From NCBI GenBank assembly GCA_028718045.1, contig JAQUMQ010000037.1, positions 1 through 9,712 on the forward strand: a stretch of DNA of 9,712 bases, given 5' to 3'. Under the pieces are notes generated by a model. That model was not told the origin of the DNA, made no database searches, and saw only the letters and a program-made list of their open reading frames with translations. Positions 7,167 to 9,712 of this stretch are shown one piece after another. Position numbers and translations under genes: made by a program. Numbering within the stretch: position 1 is the first letter of the stretch; each line of letters opens with the position of its first letter. This DNA comes from Actinomycetota bacterium (GTDB lineage Bacteria; Actinomycetota; Humimicrobiia; Humimicrobiales; Humimicrobiaceae).

Positions 7167-7604
7167 CTAATACAACTTGATTCCGCAATAAGGGCAATAA
7201 ACAAAGTCTTCTTTTAAAACCGGTTTGTTGCATTTTATGCATTCAAGCGACTTGTTCTTTTTTGCTATTTTGGATTTGTCAAACTTAACTATTTTGTCGC
7301 TTCCGATTTCTTTTTCGGTAAGACCAAAAACATTTTGAATTTTATTTAATATTGCACATTCATACTCGTTAAAATCATCGTCTTCCTTAAAACTTTCATA
7401 CAGTCTTAAATATAGATCTATGATATCTTCTTTATCGAATTTTTTAAGTATGGCAATCTCAGCATCTGAGATATCTTTGTAAACGATAAGGTTCGTCTCG
7501 ATTAAGTCGAATTTTTTATCAAGCAATGCATCGCATTTGGGACAATAGCTCGATTCGCAATTTTCCGGAAGATCTTTTCCGCATTCTGCACATTTTTCAG
7601 TCAT
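7167..7604 (-). CDS. Small protein with zinc ribbons at both ends, function unknown
   Basis: This is a 145-residue acidic cytoplasmic protein without signal peptide or membrane segment. An N-terminal zinc ribbon uses Cys5, Cys8, Cys21 and Cys24 (CAEC...CPKC). A C-terminal one uses Cys122, Cys125, Cys137 and Cys140 (CIKC...CPYC). Between them (about 33-105) lies a charged, probably helical region rich in Asp, Glu and Lys. I chose the ATG at 7604 because a TTGGAG site lies 5 bases upstream. The frame is open to a TTG at 7640, but that has no ribosome binding site and adds only an uncharacteristic hydrophobic stretch. Such paired ribbons often mediate protein or nucleic-acid contacts. I do not recognise a specific family. 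It stands alone, between a converging metabolic operon and a DeoR gene transcribed in the same direction behind a probable terminator, and it has a long inverted repeat upstream. Confidence 0.8.
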   Translation of the reverse strand: MTEKCAECGKDLPENCESSYCPKCDALLDKKFDLIETNLIVYKDISDAEIAILKKFDKEDIIDLYLRLYESFKEDDDFNEYECAILNKIQNVFGLTEKEIGSDKIVKFDKSKIAKKNKSLECIKCNKPVLKEDFVYCPYCGIKLY

Positions 7605-7640
7605 CTTAACTCCAAGTCTAATCAAAATATTAATAATCAA

Positions 7641-7719
7641 TTTATCATAAAATATGTTTTATCGATTGTTGTATATCATGCAGGATTTATAACTGCACAT
7701 AAACATATTTTATGATAAA
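7641..7719. repeat. 19-bp perfect inverted repeat with nested hairpin upstream of the zinc-ribbon gene
   Basis: The arms at 7641-7659 (TTTATCATAAAATATGTTT) and 7701-7719 are exact reverse complements around 41 bases. The loop holds a second small stem, TGCAG at 7679-7683 with CTGCA at 7693-7697. The element ends 36 bp before the zinc-ribbon ATG at 7604. It could be a structured 5' leader, a two-site operator allowing looping, or a small non-autonomous palindromic element. No obvious target-site duplication is seen at its edges. Confidence 0.6.
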
Positions 7720-7747
7720 CAGGCTTTCCTAATTGAATTATAATAAT

Positions 7748-7778
7748 AAAAAAGCTCTAAATATAAAAGAACCTTTTT
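7748..7778 (-). terminator. Intrinsic terminator of the DeoR-family gene
   Basis: On the minus strand, AAAAAGGTTCT (7778-7768) pairs with AGAGCTTTTTT (7758-7748) around a 9-base loop, eleven pairs with two G-U wobbles. The 3' arm ends in six T followed by an AT-rich tail. It lies 51 bp after the DeoR stop codon, so it should end that transcript before the zinc-ribbon gene. The low GC content of the stem makes it a modest terminator. Confidence 0.5.
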
Positions 7779-7829
7779 AAAAGAAATCGGGATTTAAGCG
7801 CAATATTTTATATTAAACAAAGACATGTA

Positions 7830-8594
7830 TTATTTTATGACAACTATTATTCCTAATTGCCTTAATTTTTCCAAAAAAACGTCATTTGTCTCACTATCAG
7901 TTATAAACACATTGATTGACTTTATGGGAGCGACGAAATTCATAGCTATATGTCCGACTTTTGAATGGTCGCATAGTGCGATGACTTTCTTGGCGCTGTT
8001 CATTATATTCTTTTTGGTTTGAGCTTCTGCCAAATCCACGGAAGTTATGCCCTTTTTGATGTCAATTCCTGATATTCCGATAAAAGCTTTGTCTACGTTA
8101 ATATTATTAAATGCCCAATCAGCAATGGGACCGACTAACGAATGAGTAAAAGTGCTTAAAATGCCACCGCTTAAAATTATATTGTAATTTGGATTGCTTT
8201 TGCCCATAAGGGCTGCTATATCGCAACTATTGGTAATTACCGTTAGTTGCTTTTTATTTTTAATATTTAATGCAGTTTGATAACCTGTTGTTCCGGCTTC
8301 TATTAATATCACATCTCCGTCTTCTACAAATCCTGCCGCAGCAAGAGCGATCTTTTTCTTTTCGACAATAAATTTTTCTCTCTGAACTTCGAATTTTAAT
8401 TCATGGCCGACAGAATTAATATTTATCGCTCCACCGTAAGCTCTTTTAATAAGCCCCTTTTTTGCAAGCTTGTTTAAATCCCGCCTTATGGTTGTTTCGG
8501 AGATATCAAGAGTTTTTGCAATATCTATTGCATTGACACTGCCTGTTTTATTGATCAGGTTTAAAATATATTCTCTTCGTTCTTCACCAAGCAA
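7830..8594 (-). CDS. DeoR-family transcriptional regulator
   Basis: This 254-residue repressor has the DeoR/GlpR layout. A winged helix-turn-helix spans about 5-57, with SETTIRRDLNKLAKKGLI as recognition helix and wing entry, followed by the usual RAYGGA. A phosphosugar-sensing, ISOCOT-type domain spans about 75-250: IEAGTT at 98-103 (the family more often has Asp where Glu99 stands), VITNS at 119-123, GG at 143-144, SLVG at 152-155, DKAFIGISGID at 168-178, EAQTK at 190-194, and DHSK at 209-212. Translation starts at TTG. No in-frame ATG lies near, AAGGTG is placed 10 bases upstream, and MLGEERREYI is the canonical start of the family. Family members sense phosphorylated sugars or polyols. 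It stands between two terminators, so it appears monocistronic. Its target is not evident, but the neighbouring aminotransferase/oxidoreductase operon is a candidate. Confidence 0.94.
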   Translation of the reverse strand: MLGEERREYILNLINKTGSVNAIDIAKTLDISETTIRRDLNKLAKKGLIKRAYGGAININSVGHELKFEVQREKFIVEKKKIALAAAGFVEDGDVILIEAGTTGYQTALNIKNKKQLTVITNSCDIAALMGKSNPNYNIILSGGILSTFTHSLVGPIADWAFNNINVDKAFIGISGIDIKKGITSVDLAEAQTKKNIMNSAKKVIALCDHSKVGHIAMNFVAPIKSINVFITDSETNDVFLEKLRQLGIIVVIK

Positions 8595-8673
8595 TTTAAA
8601 TTTACACCTTAAAAATTCAAAATAATATGATTTAAATTAATTTACCAGATATAGCAATAAATTCAAATATATA

Positions 8674-8707
8674 AATAAAATAACCCCTTTAAAGGGGTTA
8701 TTTTATT
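8674..8707. terminator. Perfect 34-bp palindromic terminator
   Basis: A 17-bp arm (8674-8690) meets its exact complement (8691-8707) with no spacer. The core is CCCCTTTAAAGGGG, flanked by an A-rich tract before and a T-rich tract (TTATTTTATT) after, which reads as a terminator on either strand. It lies 42 bp past the stop codon of the surface-protein gene and 79 bp before the DeoR start, so in use it should end the surface-protein transcript and insulate the DeoR gene. Confidence 0.85.
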
Positions 8708-8749
8708 ATTTAAAAATATTTTCTAATGCTGCATATCATACACATACGG

Positions 8750-9712
8750 CTACTTTTGTTCTTTTTGTTTCCTGCTTCTTTTGCTCACCAACACTATTAT
8801 AATAACCAATCCACCCAATACCGTTGCGATTCCGGCATATGTCAATAAATCGAGATTCAGACCGGTAAATGGCAGTACTTGTATTCCAAGAACCTCTATT
8901 ACTCTTTCAGCCGGTTCTTCTACCGGCTCTTCGACCAAACCTGCTACGGTAATGGTTGTCGTTGTTATCGTTGTTGTAGGAACAGAAGGAAGATAAAAGC
9001 CGAAGTCGGCGGTCAGGTAATTCTCGCCTGCAGCCAAATTAACCAAATAGCTGCCGGTCGTAGTCAAAATAAAACCGGCCGGTAAATCCGGATCTGCGGT
9101 ATCTACGGTAACCGTATAAGTTCCCTGCAACAAATTTTTGAATAAGTATAATCCGTTAGCATCTGTCGACATAGTTTGTGTTCCGATTGTTCCGGAAGTA
9201 CCTACCAATGTTACAGTTATATTTGCCAGTGGAGGCTCGCCGGCATCTTGAATGCCATTGTTGTTCATATCATTCCATACATAATCCCCAATTGAAGAAT
9301 ATTTTATGTTTTCAGCAGATTTTTCGATTATCTGATCTTGTTCTGCGATGTCGATGTCGGTTATGTCATCCATTTTTATGTAACCGTCTGGTGTATCTGT
9401 TTCTTTTATATAATATCCACTTCCGTAAGGAACATCGTCCCAAGTAACAAATGGATCAGGATTACCGGGTGCAACACCCGTGATCGTTTTTTCGCCGAGA
9501 GGTTCGTCCGAGCTGTTGTATAGTGTGAATTTAGCTACGACACCTTCGTCGAGGCCTATCTTCGTAAGTTTGACAATTCCTGTAATTTTGGTATTCGTAC
9601 AGGTTACTTCAACCGTACTGCCGGCATTTGCGGCATCAATCGTAACAGAGTCAGGAGAAGGAGTGCCAAGCGTATAGCCGGCAATCGGATCTTCTTCAAA
9701 CGAATATGTGCC
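8750..9712 (-). CDS. LPXTG cell-wall-anchored surface protein with SpaA/SdrD-type domains (C-terminal part)
   Basis: The frame is open from the right edge to the stop, giving 320 residues. The ATG at 9373 is internal, because coding sequence with recognisable domains continues upstream of it. In order from the edge: the end of one SpaA/Cna_B-type prealbumin domain (about 1-42, with FEEDPIAGYTL and Asn40); a complete such domain (about 43-113), with Lys51 and Glu104 (IKETDTPDGY) as candidate isopeptide-forming residues; a SdrD_B-type domain (about 139-240), with IGDYVWNDMNNNGIQDAGE as calcium-loop region; a Thr-rich linker (245-255); and a Glu/Pro segment. It ends with sorting motif LPFTG (280-284), a hydrophobic span (about 287-309) and tail KRSRKQKEQK. 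Sortase would cut between Thr283 and Gly284 and join the protein to peptidoglycan or a pilus. The role is probably adhesion or outer-surface structure. No sortase gene is visible. Base composition is richer in G+C than the neighbours. Confidence 0.9.
   Translation of the reverse strand, partial: GTYSFEEDPIAGYTLGTPSPDSVTIDAANAGSTVEVTCTNTKITGIVKLTKIGLDEGVVAKFTLYNSSDEPLGEKTITGVAPGNPDPFVTWDDVPYGSGYYIKETDTPDGYIKMDDITDIDIAEQDQIIEKSAENIKYSSIGDYVWNDMNNNGIQDAGEPPLANITVTLVGTSGTIGTQTMSTDANGLYLFKNLLQGTYTVTVDTADPDLPAGFILTTTGSYLVNLAAGENYLTADFGFYLPSVPTTTITTTTITVAGLVEEPVEEPAERVIEVLGIQVLPFTGLNLDLLTYAGIATVLGGLVIIIVLVSKRSRKQKEQK

Noticed and set aside
8750..9373. Treating the surface protein as a complete 207-residue protein starting at 9373
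   Set aside because: The frame continues upstream to the window edge with an intact SpaA-type domain, there is no signal peptide at 9373, and no convincing ribosome binding site lies before it.
9338..9677. Overlapping plus-strand open frames opposite the surface-protein gene
   Set aside because: They are antisense shadows. The minus-strand frame carries clear SpaA-type and SdrD-type domains throughout.
1..9712. CRISPR array, tRNA, rRNA, transposase or attachment site
   Set aside because: No regularly spaced repeats, cloverleaf-like sequence, transposase frame or flanking target duplication was seen.

Overview
The window looks like the chromosome of an AT-rich, probably monoderm (Gram-positive-type) bacterium. 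The signs are sigma-A-like promoters, purine-rich ribosome binding sites, a lipoprotein-type solute-binding protein, and above all a surface protein at the right edge that ends in an LPFTG sortase sorting signal, a hydrophobic segment and a basic tail. Carbon-uptake and LacI/DeoR-type control genes fit a heterotrophic, sugar- or polyol-using life style. I cannot name the genus from this sequence alone.

Left block (1-3955, minus strand): an apparent operon read leftwards in the order LacI-family repressor, M24 'pita-bread' protein, RbsC-type sugar permease, lipoprotein solute-binding protein (cut by the left edge). A -35/-10 promoter with 17-bp spacing precedes the repressor. Its -10 box lies inside a 43-bp near-perfect palindrome, so the operon is very probably autoregulated. 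The M24 protein has lost most of the metal ligands of true peptidases and is probably not an aminopeptidase. An ATP-binding subunit is not seen and should lie beyond the left edge or elsewhere.

Centre (3956-4413): a divergent control region with no convincing gene. It carries the repressor promoter on one side and a TTGACT-16-TATAAT promoter on the other.

Right-centre block (4414-6995, plus strand): a class III PLP aminotransferase followed 71 bp later by a Gfo/Idh/MocA-family NAD(P)-dependent oxidoreductase, probably one transcript. Facing the uptake operon, they suggest uptake and breakdown (or interconversion) of an amino-bearing sugar, polyol or amino acid-like compound. The substrate cannot be read from the sequence.

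Right block (7054-9712, minus strand): a terminator-like hairpin and a small tandem repeat; a small protein with a zinc ribbon at each end, preceded by a long inverted repeat; a DeoR-family repressor starting at TTG and ending in its own terminator; a perfect 34-bp palindromic terminator; and the C-terminal part of a mosaic SpaA/SdrD-type cell-wall-anchored surface protein that continues past the right edge. Hand counts of single 60-base lines suggest GC rises from about one third in the left operon to over one half in the surface-protein gene.
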